Below, one piece after another: positions 1 through 12,398 of a DNA stretch of 64,000 nucleotides (the stretch's first letter is position 1; every line of letters begins with the position of its first letter). Source of the stretch: Allium sativum (lineage: Eukaryota > Streptophyta > Magnoliopsida > Asparagales > Amaryllidaceae); NCBI GenBank assembly GCA_030737875.1, contig CM060918.1:777412552-777476551 (forward strand), written 5' to 3'. The notes below the pieces were generated by a model, which searched no databases, was not told the origin of the DNA, and worked only from the letters and a program-made list of their open reading frames with translations. The position numbers and the translations under genes are program-made.

Positions 1-2306
1 CTAGGTTTTTTTCTGTTCACACCAAAAAGATGAAAATAAAAGGAATGATTTCTTATTGAAATTTGAATTGCCAAAAGCAAAGTCTTGTTTCTAATCAAAA
101 ACGAAAAAAGTATAGATTTATATTAGGAATAATGAAAATAAAAATAGGTTTGAAAATATAGATTTAGATTTGGAATAGATAAATATAATATATTATACCT
201 TGGTTTGGAATATATATAAAATTATATAGAGTGGATTTGATTTGCCATTATTTGCTGGTTGAGAATTTGCACGAGGAAGAAGAAGAAAGGGAATCTAAAT
301 GAAAGGAAATTAGGATAAATATATAAGTGAAGAGAAAAGACAGAATGAAGGGTATAAGAAACATACATGAAGTGGTAAAGAAATGGATATAAATTAACAC
401 ATGAACTAGAAAAAATAGCAAGAAAAATTAATGGGCATGCTATAGGCACTTGCCTTTTGAACGCATGTGTGTTACCAATTTTTTCTTTTTTTACTTTCCT
501 TACATCTTTCTTTGGTTGCATGAAAAATCAAAGGGGAGTAATTTGCATGCATTTATCTAACATTTATGATATACGAACAGTAAACCAAATGAAAAAGGAA
601 ACGTAAAATTATTAATGAGGTGTGAGGTGACAATGCTTTCCCAAGTAGCCAAATTAACATCACAATAAAGCCAAAGTTGTCATGTAAGTATGAACATAAA
701 AATGATGTCTGTTAGCATGTTTTGCACACTATAAAACTCATATCTGAAGCAAACAAATGTGGATTTCCTTAAAACGAAAAATGCTAATTAACTTAGAATT
801 TAGATAAGAATAAAAAAATGATAAATTTAAATTTTGACAAATTTTAAATTTTATTTTGAATTCAAAATTTGATCAAATTTAACCAGAACTAACCTTTTCA
901 GAAAATTTTACATTTTAATAAATTTGGTAAATTAAAATATTCATTAATTTAATTTTAATTTTTAAATTTAAGTTTTTATAAATTAACTTAAATTAAAATA
1001 ATACAAATTGAGTCACTTAGCAATTACATTCAAATTAGACCGTTTTTGCATCTCACTATTCAAAAGGTATTTATTATTGTTCATTTACAAAAATTAATTC
1101 ATTTATCTCATTCCGTTCAGAATAAACTAATGCTTAATATTAAAATTTTAAATTTTAGTCAAATCATTAATTTCAAATTTATTAAAAATTCATGTTGTTA
1201 CACTTCACAAGTTCCATATACTTACTCCATTTGTGTTTACTGCTTCACTGGTTGCTAAAGCACCCATGCTTCTTTGTTGCAACCGCCAAATTACATTTTG
1301 CTCTTGTACACTGATGCTTTGCTTTGTTTGAACTTGGAGCATTGTATCTTGCTTGGTTGAGCCATTTTCTATACTATATGCTTTCATTGCCTTGTGACTT
1401 GTTCGCTTGAGCTTTGATCCTGAAAGTTGTTGGTCATATTTGAATTTTTTTAACATTTTCTTCATGCATAATGTGACTTGAGATTTTTGGCCTGTATGTA
1501 ATGGCTTGTCTGAACACTTTATGTTAGCATGATATTTCTACATGAATTCTTACATATATCTTGTACATTGGTCATTAATTCATTGTGCTTGCTGCAACAC
1601 TTATATTTTGCACTTGAAACTCTTGTGTGCTTCATTGTGCTTGCCGCAAAACTTATGTTTTTGCAATTGAAACTCTTGTGCACTTCATTATTTGTTGATC
1701 ATGTTGCTATCACCTGCCACGGCCATATTTATTGGTCTTATCACTTGCCTTGCACTGCCATTGTCACCCACATATGCATATGTACATATATACACATTTA
1801 TGTGTGTATATGTATGTCATGTTTGCTTTCATTTGCATGTACTTAACATTCCCATTTTACCTTTTTGCATTGTCCTATTCCCTTGTTGCTTATTTGCTTC
1901 ATGTAACTTACTTGTGCCTTAGCCTTTTATTTTCCATTGGGCATGCTGAATCATGTGCATTTGCACCTCCTTGTTGCTGTGCATTATTTTAGAGTTGCAC
2001 TATGTTGTGCTTACAATTGCTCGTCCATTTGTGCTTGTCCATATCCTTGTGTTGGCATTTGAAACCATCCTTTTTCCATTTTTGAGTTTTGTACCTATTC
2101 ACCTAAAAAAATAACTGTATAAAAGTGCAAAAATATTTCTATATAAATTAGCTGACCACTATACAATATGTCGTGGCTGGTCAAGATCAGCATACCACAA
2201 ATGTGAGTCGAGGCTGGTCTTGATCAGCAGATCACTATAGATGTGTTGAGGTTGATCTGCATATACTAGTTATTCAGTCTACCTTATGGTATTTACAAAG
2301 CAGTCT

Positions 2307-2310
<4 letters not shown>
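1..2310. other. AT-rich intergenic/repeat-derived DNA, no gene seen
   Basis: No open frame here looks like a real gene. The frames present are short and of low complexity. Around 1575-1695 there is an imperfect tandem duplication of about 60 bp, marked by two runs of 'gaaactcttgtg' and 'ttcattgtgcttgc'. The stretch 790-1190 is dominated by aaattt-type words. Part of the right side may be the body of the minus-strand copia LTR whose boundary is at 2874, but I cannot place the other end of that LTR. Confidence 0.5.

Positions 2311-2353
<43 letters not shown>
2311..2353. repeat. (TA)n microsatellite
   Basis: An uninterrupted run of TA dinucleotides, about 21 units long, is flanked by tctagac on the left and gctagac on the right. 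Confidence 0.97.
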
Positions 2354-2355
<2 letters not shown>

Positions 2356-2699
2356 TAGACCAAGTATAGAAATATGATGAGAAACACAACAAAATTCTAA
2401 TGTAAATAAAATTTAAAATAAATTTATATTCGTCTATAGTTGAATCTATTTTTGTTCTAGTTTACTATATGTTTCTATGGCAGTATGCAGTTAGCTGGAT
2501 AGGATCTGAAGCAAGTGAAGACTTAGTGTGAGTGTATGAATGAACGTGAGAGAGTGTATATTTTTGACTAAAAGAGATGAGTGACCTGTAGTGAGGAAAG
2601 AATGTAATGAATGTAAATGTGAACTGAATGCGTTGTATCATAGTGAAATACACAATAGTGAGTCAGAAAATGTGTACCATTTCAAATGTTGAAATAAAT

Positions 2700-3115
2700 T
2701 ATTTATTTGAATAAAAACACTGTTTGAATATTAAATTATGTGCAATAGCAATTATTCAATAAATGTTTATTTCTATGTGAGATGTAATATGGAATAGTAA
2801 AATTACAAAAATGTTTATATAATAATATATATGTTTGTTATCATCAAACAAAAATCATATTGTTATACTCAACAATCTCCTCCTTTTGATGATGACAAAC
2901 ATACACAAAGATTTTGAAACTGATAAATGTGTTATAATATGAAATATAGTGCTCCCCCTATTTGTATGACCCCCCTACAACTAAACTCCCCTATATATGT
3001 GCAATGAGTGAGTTCAAAAAACAATTGAATTTCCAATATTAAAAATATTCTTGAATTATTGACTCATCAATCGAAATCTTAACCATTCTCCCCATTTTGT
3101 TATCGTCAAAAGGGG
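2700..3115 (-). mobile_element. 3' end of a Sirevirus-like copia relic (LTR edge, PPT and upstream G-rich boxes)
   Basis: Read on the minus strand, an LTR starts at 2874 with TGTTGAGTATAAC. Directly before it is a polypurine tract (AAAAGGAGGAGAT, plus-strand 2875-2888) and the phrase tgtcatcatcaaaag. Further upstream are GGGGGAGCAC (2951-2959), a G6 run (2970-2976), and a gataacaaaatggggagaatg block near 3088. Element A in this window has the same order before its 3' LTR: gatgacaaagggggagaa, then two gggggagca boxes, then the PPT and TGTTGAG. This relic is therefore a second, older, opposite-strand copy of a related element. No coding frame survives. The left coordinate is approximate. Confidence 0.65.
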
Positions 3116-5379
3116 AATCGAAATCGAAATAGTGATGAATATGGATGAGAAATATAAATTCAAATCAAGAGAGAGAATATATATCTTAAACCTTATTAAC
3201 TCAAAAACAAATCATAATATTTTTCGAACTAGGAGAAAATTTCATCTTTCAGAATGATGGATTTACGATTTATTTTATAAAATGGGGAAAGTTATAAAAC
3301 TTTAAATATACGAATATGAATTCCAAAAAAATTCAAATAAAATTTTAAATTAAGCACAATATGATTTTTAAAAAATAGCGATGGATTTGGACTACATTTA
3401 TTAATTAAAATCAAGAGAGAAAAAAATCAAATATCGCAAATCCCAAAACATTCAAATAAAAAATCGTAACGTTTCATAACATAGTAAACACATTTCATAG
3501 TTTAGAAAATAGATCGATAGGTCGGTTTTTTACATAATGAGGAGGATTTTATCTATATACACAAATTTTCTTTTCCTCGTTTTTCTTTTTATTTTATTTT
3601 CCTCTTTTTAAGAACTTACTGACCACACATAACCATAAGGACTTTTAAGTGGGATTAGTAGCATCTTAAATTATAAGCATTCTCCAACCATGCACGACCA
3701 CAAGGTTTTATAAATAAGAGTAGAGTAACACTTATCATATGTTTGCGAACAAATTAACAATTTTAAACAACTTTTAAATTCGTTCGGCTTTCCTAAACAA
3801 CAAGGGTTGTTGTAAAAGGTGTCGAACTCTAGGACCAAAATTATTTTAATAAAAAATCCAATCAAGTTATTCCAAAAATTTTATTGTTTGAAAATAACAG
3901 AAAAAAAAAAAAATGAAAACAATTAGGGAGCAATGACATAAACTAGATTAACATGATTCAATAGCCAAACAAATTATTCTAGATCTAACCCATGTTTCTG
4001 TCACAAACATGAATCAACAACAATTAGGTTTTCAAAAACAAACATGTAAATAACGACAAGCATAACCTATGCAGGAGCTAAGCTCTTAAACAACCATAGG
4101 CTATCAGGACAGATTCACTACTTTATTTTTAAAACCCTAAAAATTAGATCTAAATCTGATAAGCTTTAGATCAAACTCGAATATACCCTGTGAAGGAGCA
4201 CAACTCTTCAACGACATAGAGTACGAAGGTTCAAATCTAACCCTTGGTTCAGATCTAGATCTATATACATGAAGTTCTAATCTTTTTGGCTATGCTATTC
4301 ATATTGAATCTAATCTAAGCTTCATCACCCCCTAATTAAAGGGGATTAGCTAGACATAGATAAAATAAAAGAAGATAAAATAAACAATATAAATAAATTA
4401 CAATAAAAAATAAGGAGAAAGGGAGAAGAATGATTTTATTCCAAGAGAAAGTTTACAGAATAAAACTTAGTGTGTTTTTAAATGAATGAGATACAATGTA
4501 TTTATAGCTGAAGTGACAAAGACTAATTAGCTAATTACATAATGTGGGACTAAAGATTTAGCCCAAATAACACATAAGCCAGTGTGAACGCAGCTGTAGA
4601 GTGAGAGGCCTTGCAAATGAGCCAATGTGAACGCAATGGTCATGTTATAGAGTGAGAGGCCTTGCAAATGAGCCAATGTGAACGCAACATGAGTCTTTAG
4701 TGAGTCAAATCTACCTAACTGAACTCTATTTGCAACCGTTCTTCAAGCTTTAAACTCTTCAAATTTTAAAATTTTCAAACTTCACTCTTTTTAAGCAAAT
4801 TCTTCATGATTTATCCATCAAATGCTTTTTATCAACAATATGAAAACACGACTACAAATACAATATCAATTATTTTAAAGGGAAAACATGATAAATAAGC
4901 AGATAAAATATGCACATTTACGTGTATATCATCATATAAAAATCCCCTCATTATATAAAACCATAGTTAATGATAGAAATATGGTAGGGATAGAGATGGT
5001 CATGAAATAAATATCTAAATTAATCATATTATGAAATATGTTCAACCATACGAGGATTTTTGAAAATTTGCAGCTCTATCTAATTTTGAAAAATAGTATA
5101 ATCGCATTTTCATCACAAATTTTTCAAAAATTGTACTTTCTTTAATGGTGTCAAAAAATTAAACTCTCCATATTATATATAATCATGATGAATGACCGAA
5201 AGATGATAGAAAAAGAAGATGATCATGAAACAAGCATCAATTCAAAATATTATAAAATCTGTCCAATCATCATGAGAATTTTAATAATATCTCCTCTTGT
5301 TATAAAGTATATTATAGTCGCAACTCATCACAATTTCATAAATCTAATAACAATTTTTTTGCATTTCAAAATGGGTCAA
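3116..5379. other. AT-rich relic sequence, no gene; contains a 51-bp tandem repeat
   Basis: No coding frame is supported. The region probably derives from the interior and 5' part of the minus-strand copia relic. A minus-strand TATA-like box (gctataaatacattg) lies near 4486-4510. A possible minus-strand LTR-like start (tgttgataaaaagc) lies at about 4840. Neither is proven. Confidence 0.4.
4597..4698. repeat. Tandem repeat, 51-bp unit, two copies
   Basis: The block beginning tagagtgagaggccttgcaa starts at 4597 and again at 4648. Each copy ends in gccaatgtgaacgcaa, and a partial third copy (gccagtgtgaacgca) lies just upstream. Confidence 0.9.
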
Positions 5380-8300
5380 TGTAATGACCCACTTTTTCCA
5401 TACAGTTTAAACTAACATTTAACAAAACATGTCAACTCAAAATGCGCAGAAAAACAGATTGTTAATAGAAAGAAATTAGAGGGTGAGAAAAGAAAGAAAG
5501 AAATATTAGAATAGAAGTATAAGAAGATCAAAGTCTCGCAATGGAATGGACAAAGTATAATGTATCGACGGTTCTTTATTCAAAGGGAACTGTATATATA
5601 TGATTACAATATCATAGTACTACCAATACAACTCATACAACATAATATTTCATTACCAATAAATACGTAATTATGTATCTACTCCAACTTCTCTCTTAAA
5701 GCTCCAAGCAAATCCTAATGCAACCTGGAAATGCAATCGGCCTGACCGAGCCCATTTGCAACACGCAAATCACATGGTTTGTCAGTCTGGAAGACTTTCA
5801 GTGATAAAACTCACACAATAACCATCTGGCTTAACATTAGTAAACCCTTGAAAGAAAACGATAATCGTAAAACCAGTTCACACATAAACACGGATGGTTT
5901 TTACCTTACGATAACCAAAAACGTTTTATATATCAAAATCTAGTGATATTGTAATAATGTCTATCAAATCACAAATAATGACTATCTACCAGATTGCTTG
6001 CAACTCATGCAATACATACTTGGTATGTAATCAAAAACCGCATGGTGCATATTGGAGATTGGATTTCCAACTATGAAAAGGTATGAAACCACCTTCCGAT
6101 CAGTGTACTTTAGAGGGGATACACTAGGGTTCAACAAGAACATCTTACAATCCGACCACACAAGAACGACCACTCATTCAACTTGAGTATATCAAATATA
6201 TTGTTACCTTATAGCTGCAGACACCGTATTCCCGGGAGATACAGAAAAGAAAGAAGAAATAACAATGAAATTTCTCTAGATGGTGACAATACACCCTAAT
6301 GGGAATGACCCATATAGCCATGTTGCCTTCCCGATTTCTTTCATTTCCTGGTTGATGAGGCTTGAGGTCATGTTTTACCATTCAGAGAACATCATATTAT
6401 CTTTGAATGCCACATCTTCATATACATCCAATCACCCATTGACATCCACAAATATACTGTGGGTGTTAAGCTAAGAGAAGTTTCCTTTTCTACCACCAAA
6501 CTTGGTATACTTGAAAAAATCAACGTACGTAACCTTCAGGAAATACTCTGTCAGACATTCATCCATACAAGTTATCCAAGAATAGGATGAACCAAAGGAA
6601 CCCTCTTGTCGCATCCTATATAGGAATCAACCTAAAGTTCGGTAGCGAGTAGTCCTTGCAATCCATAAATTTAAGTTACGATAGAATCACTGCCAAAATA
6701 TCTTTAGGGATCAGTTAGAGATATTCAACCAGTAGTTCTTCTGCTCATAAAGATTTGCGGTCTTCGGTGGTCCAACTTTATATGTATTCTTGTAGATTAG
6801 TTCCAAATGAAACGTTGGTTCGAAGTGGATTTGGGTCTAGTTCCCATTCCGATTTCTTTGAAATAACACGTCAAAGGTCCAATAAGACATTTCATTAATA
6901 GTCGGTTTTTTATCTGTCAAGTCAATACAATACGGTCAAGTACATTGGCAGTTTAGGCCTTTTAATTTAATCCAATTATTAAACTATTCCTCGATTCTTA
7001 ACATCGATTCTATATTCTTATCTCGACAAATCTCTTTTGTTTTCATCATTTTAAAACAATATCTCTTCTTAAATGTTCAAAATAAACATATTTACCAAAC
7101 TCCCCTCTTTACTTTGAAAATATTGCTATATTTTCTTATGAACATATTTTATTTCCTTTACTTTGGAAATACTGACTTATATAATTATTAACTCAACAAT
7201 ATAAATTTAATTACCAATTCTTACACGGCTCAAACAATGTCAAAAGATATTTTCATTATTGTATAATCCAAATGGCTTTATCAAACTTCAATTTAAAGAT
7301 TTCCATTTAATTATCACGCTTATGGAAATATATAATTAAATTTCAAATATTATCTTCATTTCCAACCTAAAATAACTCTTCCCATTTATTGGGAAAACTT
7401 TCGCCCTTTGCTTATTATCTAGAATAAGTGTATTTCAAACCATTATATTTCTTTATCTTAAAATAGAGTGATATATTTAACAAAATGATGTAAATATAAC
7501 ATACCTCATGCTTCTGCCAAATAATGTTAATTTATACACTGTTTACTTTAAAATTAATTAGTTTTAATTTCATTTCAAAATCTTGCAAATAAGTTGCAGT
7601 ATTCCTCTTACAGAAACAATAAACTAGTTTCAACATCCTTTACTATTACAAACTAATACTATCCCTCAATAATAATGGAGCTGCTCAAGTTGGGCTATTT
7701 TAATTACCTCTCAAAACTTGATCGACAATGTTCTTATCTTGGGATAAAAACCTTTTGTGAATATCCAAATAATCTTATTACAACCCAGTTGCTTTCTTAA
7801 ATGAATTCTATTTAAGAAATAATCCACTTAATTAAAATAGTAATAAAAATATAACTTAACTTTATCGTTTACTGAAATAAAAATAGTTTACTTCTTCATT
7901 AAGCAATTACTAACTACATTAATTCACTAATCATGTTTAAACATCGTTTAAAAAAGGTAATTAATATTTAAGAAATCTTAACAATTTAAAAAAATATTAC
8001 TAAACCGTTTTCATTAGATTAATTGAGAACTAGTTAATCTAATAATCAATTTCAATTAAATAGTTGACCTAGTCAACTTTAAACTGTTAGTTAACTCATT
8101 AAATGATTTCAATTAATTCTTCCTCTTAGATTTTTATAATTATTCTTAATTTTTTTTCAAAACAGCTATCAAATTATTAGCTCGTAGGTCAATTACTATC
8201 TTATTCACTTATAAACTCATTCAAAACGACAAAATAAATCATTTACATTTACTTTATAAAAATTAAATATAAAATATTAATTTACTAATATAACTTATAT

Positions 8301-10747
8301 GCTCATATAAAATATTATTAAAACTTTACTTCAGTTATAGAAATAATTTTTTATAACTTAACTTCGTTGATTCGCCTGACGGCAAATCAATGTTTTAACA
8401 AGAAGGTGGATTTTAGGATATCTGCGGCCAATCCCTAAGTCAATACCGTCTATTGGTTAAATTCAAAACAACATTGAATTTTAATTAAACGATCAACATC
8501 CAAATAGGTTTTAATGTCTCTGGGGTTCAATCAGTTCATATATAGTTAATATGAAAACAAACAACATACACAATATTTGAGGAATCTGGTTGGATCCCTC
8601 CAATTTGTTCTTCCCTACATCATAGTTGATTATAACATTTTATAATAACATATGAAATAGAAATTTCATCTAATGAATTTAAATGACATAATTATAACTA
8701 ACGTCAACCAATAATAGATGAATAGCATCCAAGGCACCTATTCAACCAATTTACACTATCAACGATAAATATGAATTTTATCACATCTTAATATTCCAGA
8801 AAGAGTGAGATAACTCACATATAATTTCGACTGACGATGTCAGCGTTGTTTAATTTAATTTTAAACAGGGGTTTAGAATTAAACGAAAACTCAATTGCTT
8901 CCGATCACTTTTGAATCAGCACAACAGCGTAGCACTCTGCACTGCGATCCCAATGTTTTCGCTGAATTCTGGCAATATATGAACAAAATATTGTTATTAC
9001 AATATTTAATTTAAATTGAAATAGTTTTAAACCATAATAATATAAGTTAATTAGCTTAATTAGGTTTTAATTATCATTAATACCTCATGGGTTTTCTTCT
9101 AATTCAATGTCTTCATCTTGATGCCTTCTTCCTCCTGATATCCTTCGTTCTGTCTTCGGTTGTTTCAACCCAAATACACGACTCACCAAAGCCATCGTTG
9201 CCATCACCGTGCTTCGCCAGAGCTCGACCAGGGAGCGCCATTGATTGCACCCATCCAAGCAGCTCCACCGCCGATGATCTCAGCCCCCATTAAGATGCCT
9301 AGTCGCCTGAATCCTGGTTCGAACCAAAATCAATTTTTGACACAAAATAACCTAAGTACGATCACCGGAGGTGATCGCGCCACCACTACTATGTCTGCCT
9401 CGCTTTTACTTTTCTTTTTACTTCAGATGTCCCGACCCTTTGTGCAACCCGGCCACCAGAAACTTACAAAACCCATCGCTACCCCTTCAAAAATCACACC
9501 TCCGCATCAACTCACTACCACGGCCACCCCCGACCATATCAGGTACCCCGACCAATAGAGAAATTGTCAACCTCCTTCCTTTGTACAAACTTCCTTCAGG
9601 ACCTATAACTTGAAACCTCATAGTTTACACGTAAATTAAGGAAATTTGAAACTCACCCATCTCGCTGCCTATGATGATTCTGACCACTATATTGCATCGT
9701 TCACGACCAAATTTCAACTGAAGGTTCCCCTTACCACACTCTCCAATATTCTAATTGGAAGCTTAGATCAATTCTCAACGGATAGAGAGAAATAAATTAA
9801 TTTGTGAAAATGGCCTTACTTGCAAACAAAGAAGGCTGATGAACCGTTTGGGCTTGAGTTAGATGATTTTAGGTGATATATATAGAGGAAGTTTATATTA
9901 TTTTAACATTAGACGACTAACGATATTTTATAGAAAATGATTAACGGTATTTATTCGTGCCTATCACTATTCCGATCAACGTTTATTGATTCATACGATA
10001 CGAACTCCATTAGCAAAGAAAATGGACTTTATGATATTGTTCAACATTTCAGACCCAACGAAGCTTGTTTTGTAGAAATCGGAGTCCGTTTGCGAAAACA
10101 GCGCTAGTTTGAGTCCAAATGATCGATTTATTTATATTTAATTTTTGTATGCTCATAAGTAACTCCGATTGGCGCCAAACTTGAAATCTAGAAAAAATTA
10201 ATCATTACAGATTTAATAAAATTTGTTTTGTTGGAATTGGAGGTCGTTTGAATAATGGTCTTTTTTAAGGGTTTAATTAAATCAATAATCAATTCTAAAA
10301 TACCTTAACATAATAATAAATAAATTATTATCATCGGACATATTTGAGTAGAATTTCATATAGCTCCAAAATAAATTACTCCAGGTGGAATTTCAAGCTA
10401 AATCGATATTCACTATATTAAAAATCCTTTCATTTATTAAATGATCATTATGATTTATGAACGATTCCAAAACAACCTTCCTAAAATTTGATATTGACAT
10501 AACTCAAAATCTACAAAATGAAAACTCGAATTTTCTCTTTCATTACAAAATTAGAATCCAATAGATTCTTATTTCAAAGAATTCCAACTCATATTGCATC
10601 ATGTACATCCATTTAAAGTTAAAAAGTAATATTACGAACTACCTCGATGCTACAGCTAGTTTCAATATTAAAATTATAAATTATATGTTCAAACGTCGTT
10701 TAATAAATGAATTCGTTAATATAATTCAATCCAGACTTTTATTTTAC
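5380..10747 (-). mobile_element. Large LTR, copy i of a TGTAAC-ended gypsy-type family (right end damaged)
   Basis: The plus-strand left edge is TGTAATGACCC. The interior matches copy ii (12399-17783) block by block: a shared 'cacataaacacggatgg' segment (5880 and 12930), a shared 'ggttcaacaagaacatctt' segment (6127 and 13178), and similar right-hand ends (10440-10740 and 17400-17720). The conserved right-end segment gives the LTR start on the minus strand, and a minus-strand TATA-like box (ctatatatatc) lies near 9874-9884. No gag or pol frame is present, so this is an LTR only. The terminal inverted end is lost where tacaagaaaagtgg begins, so no TSD pair is visible. Confidence 0.7.
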
Positions 10748-12393
10748 AACTACAAGAAAAGTGGCTATCAACAATAGCAAAAGACAGCATTTTCTCCTCT
10801 TTCTTGTCTTAAACGGTTGTTGAACATAAGAAAAATCATACACAGCTATGCACAACGCTGAGATCTTTACTCAATTGTTTTCCAAAGGGACGTACCTCTG
10901 AAATTTTCAGAGGGCGCGCAAAATTAATTTCCCTCTTCAACCAAAAATCACGGTCCTTTTCTCAAAATTATTTTCTCTCTTCAACCTAATTAAAACCGTT
11001 TGAATCTCCAATGAAATTTTGTTCATGCCGTAATTCTGCCAGTAACATCCAGGTTTCTCGAGCCCTAAATTCTTTATCTTCGTCCTCGGAAATATTAGAT
11101 GGTGAATCCAATTTTGAGTTCATCGATAACTAGGAGTGCCTTGTGGATCGATTCTCTTATGAAAGCCGATTAAGGTTATTTTCTAATATTCATATTCAAC
11201 ACTATGTTTGAATTTGTTCGAAATGAGATATGGGGAAAAAATAGGAACCTATGGAATCAGATAATCCACTGATAGGTATATATAGGAATCAAATTCCTAT
11301 ATATTCTTTTATATTTTGAGATTTTCACATTTGAAAATGTTAATTTTGCTTCTCAGCTGTTAATTTATAGTGGTATGTCTTTGATAATTTTTGGTTGCTT
11401 TTAATAGGAGGCGGATCTCTCCATGGAGGAATTGGTTCCATGTGCAAAGCAGATGAAGTGTTCGGGTTGGTTCAACCAATCATAAATAAATGGAAAGGAC
11501 TTAAGGATATACATCGATTAACGTTTTTGAATTTGATCAATTTAATTTTCTTTTGAGATTGTTTTTGGTCATATAAACTTATTTACAACCACAAAATCAA
11601 AGCAATGAATTAGCAATTGGGTTACTGGAAACTGATTATTAATATAATGCAAATATCAGGGCATATATCTGGAACTAATAAAGCCTTACTAACTTTTAAT
11701 CTTGTCCCTTTTTTAGCTTTGTCCAAATCATCAAAAAAAGAACCATGGTAGTCATCCTTTTGTTTCGGTTTGCAATTGTATCGATTTAAATATCAGTAAT
11801 TGATACATTGAATCTCATTTTAATAATTTTATCATAATTTCATCATCATTTCAACAGTATCCACATGGAGTATATTGTGTTGCAAGTATGTATGATTTGA
11901 AGCAGGCAATGCAACTGTTGGCATCATTGCGTTTATATGTATTTCGAAATCATAACTTGAATTTTCAGCCTTTCATTTTGTGTATTCACAATTTGAAGCG
12001 TACTGCATAAGTATTTGCATTAATCCACACTCAAACTGTCATTGTTTACGGTTTTGTGTTTTAAGTAGATTGTGCAAACCTTGCTAGTGTTTGCGCTTAT
12101 GCATTTTAGGATAAGTTATGCAAATTTAGGATAGATATTTGCAGTTCGTAATAATAGTGCAAATCATGTTTGTTTAGTGTAGATGTCTATGTCTATTTTG
12201 TCATGCACGTGCATGCTGCGAGCATTCACAAGGATAGTTTGTTTAGACGCAAAACTAGACACGATGTTAGATCAATATACACATGTGTTTGATTAACTTC
12301 GGTCCTACTAATTAATCATATTTTGGTAATGACTGTTAATAGAAACGTGTTGTATACCCTGCTAAAATGTGGCGCAGTCAGTAGTCGGAGTTA
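10746..12393. other. Possible CACTA-like terminus followed by unassigned DNA
   Basis: The sequence caactacaagaaaagtggc at 10747 resembles the common plant CACTA terminus (cactacaagaaa) with one extra base, and it interrupts the end of LTR copy i. No matching inverted terminus was found. Exon-like snippets follow: a short frame starting ATGGAGGAATTGG near 11422, and an open stretch near 11860-11950 with a good upstream acceptor (tttcaacag). They are too short to name. They may belong to the transposon or to an old host gene. Confidence 0.3.
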
Positions 12394-12398
12394 GTGGG
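12394..12398. repeat. TSD (GTGGG), left of solo LTR
   Basis: It is identical to 17784-17788 and directly flanks the LTR ends. Confidence 0.85.

Noticed and set aside
9087..9613. Overlapping proline/serine-rich frames
   Set aside because: They lie antisense in LTR copy i. C-rich composition alone opens several frames at once, and there is no family pattern.
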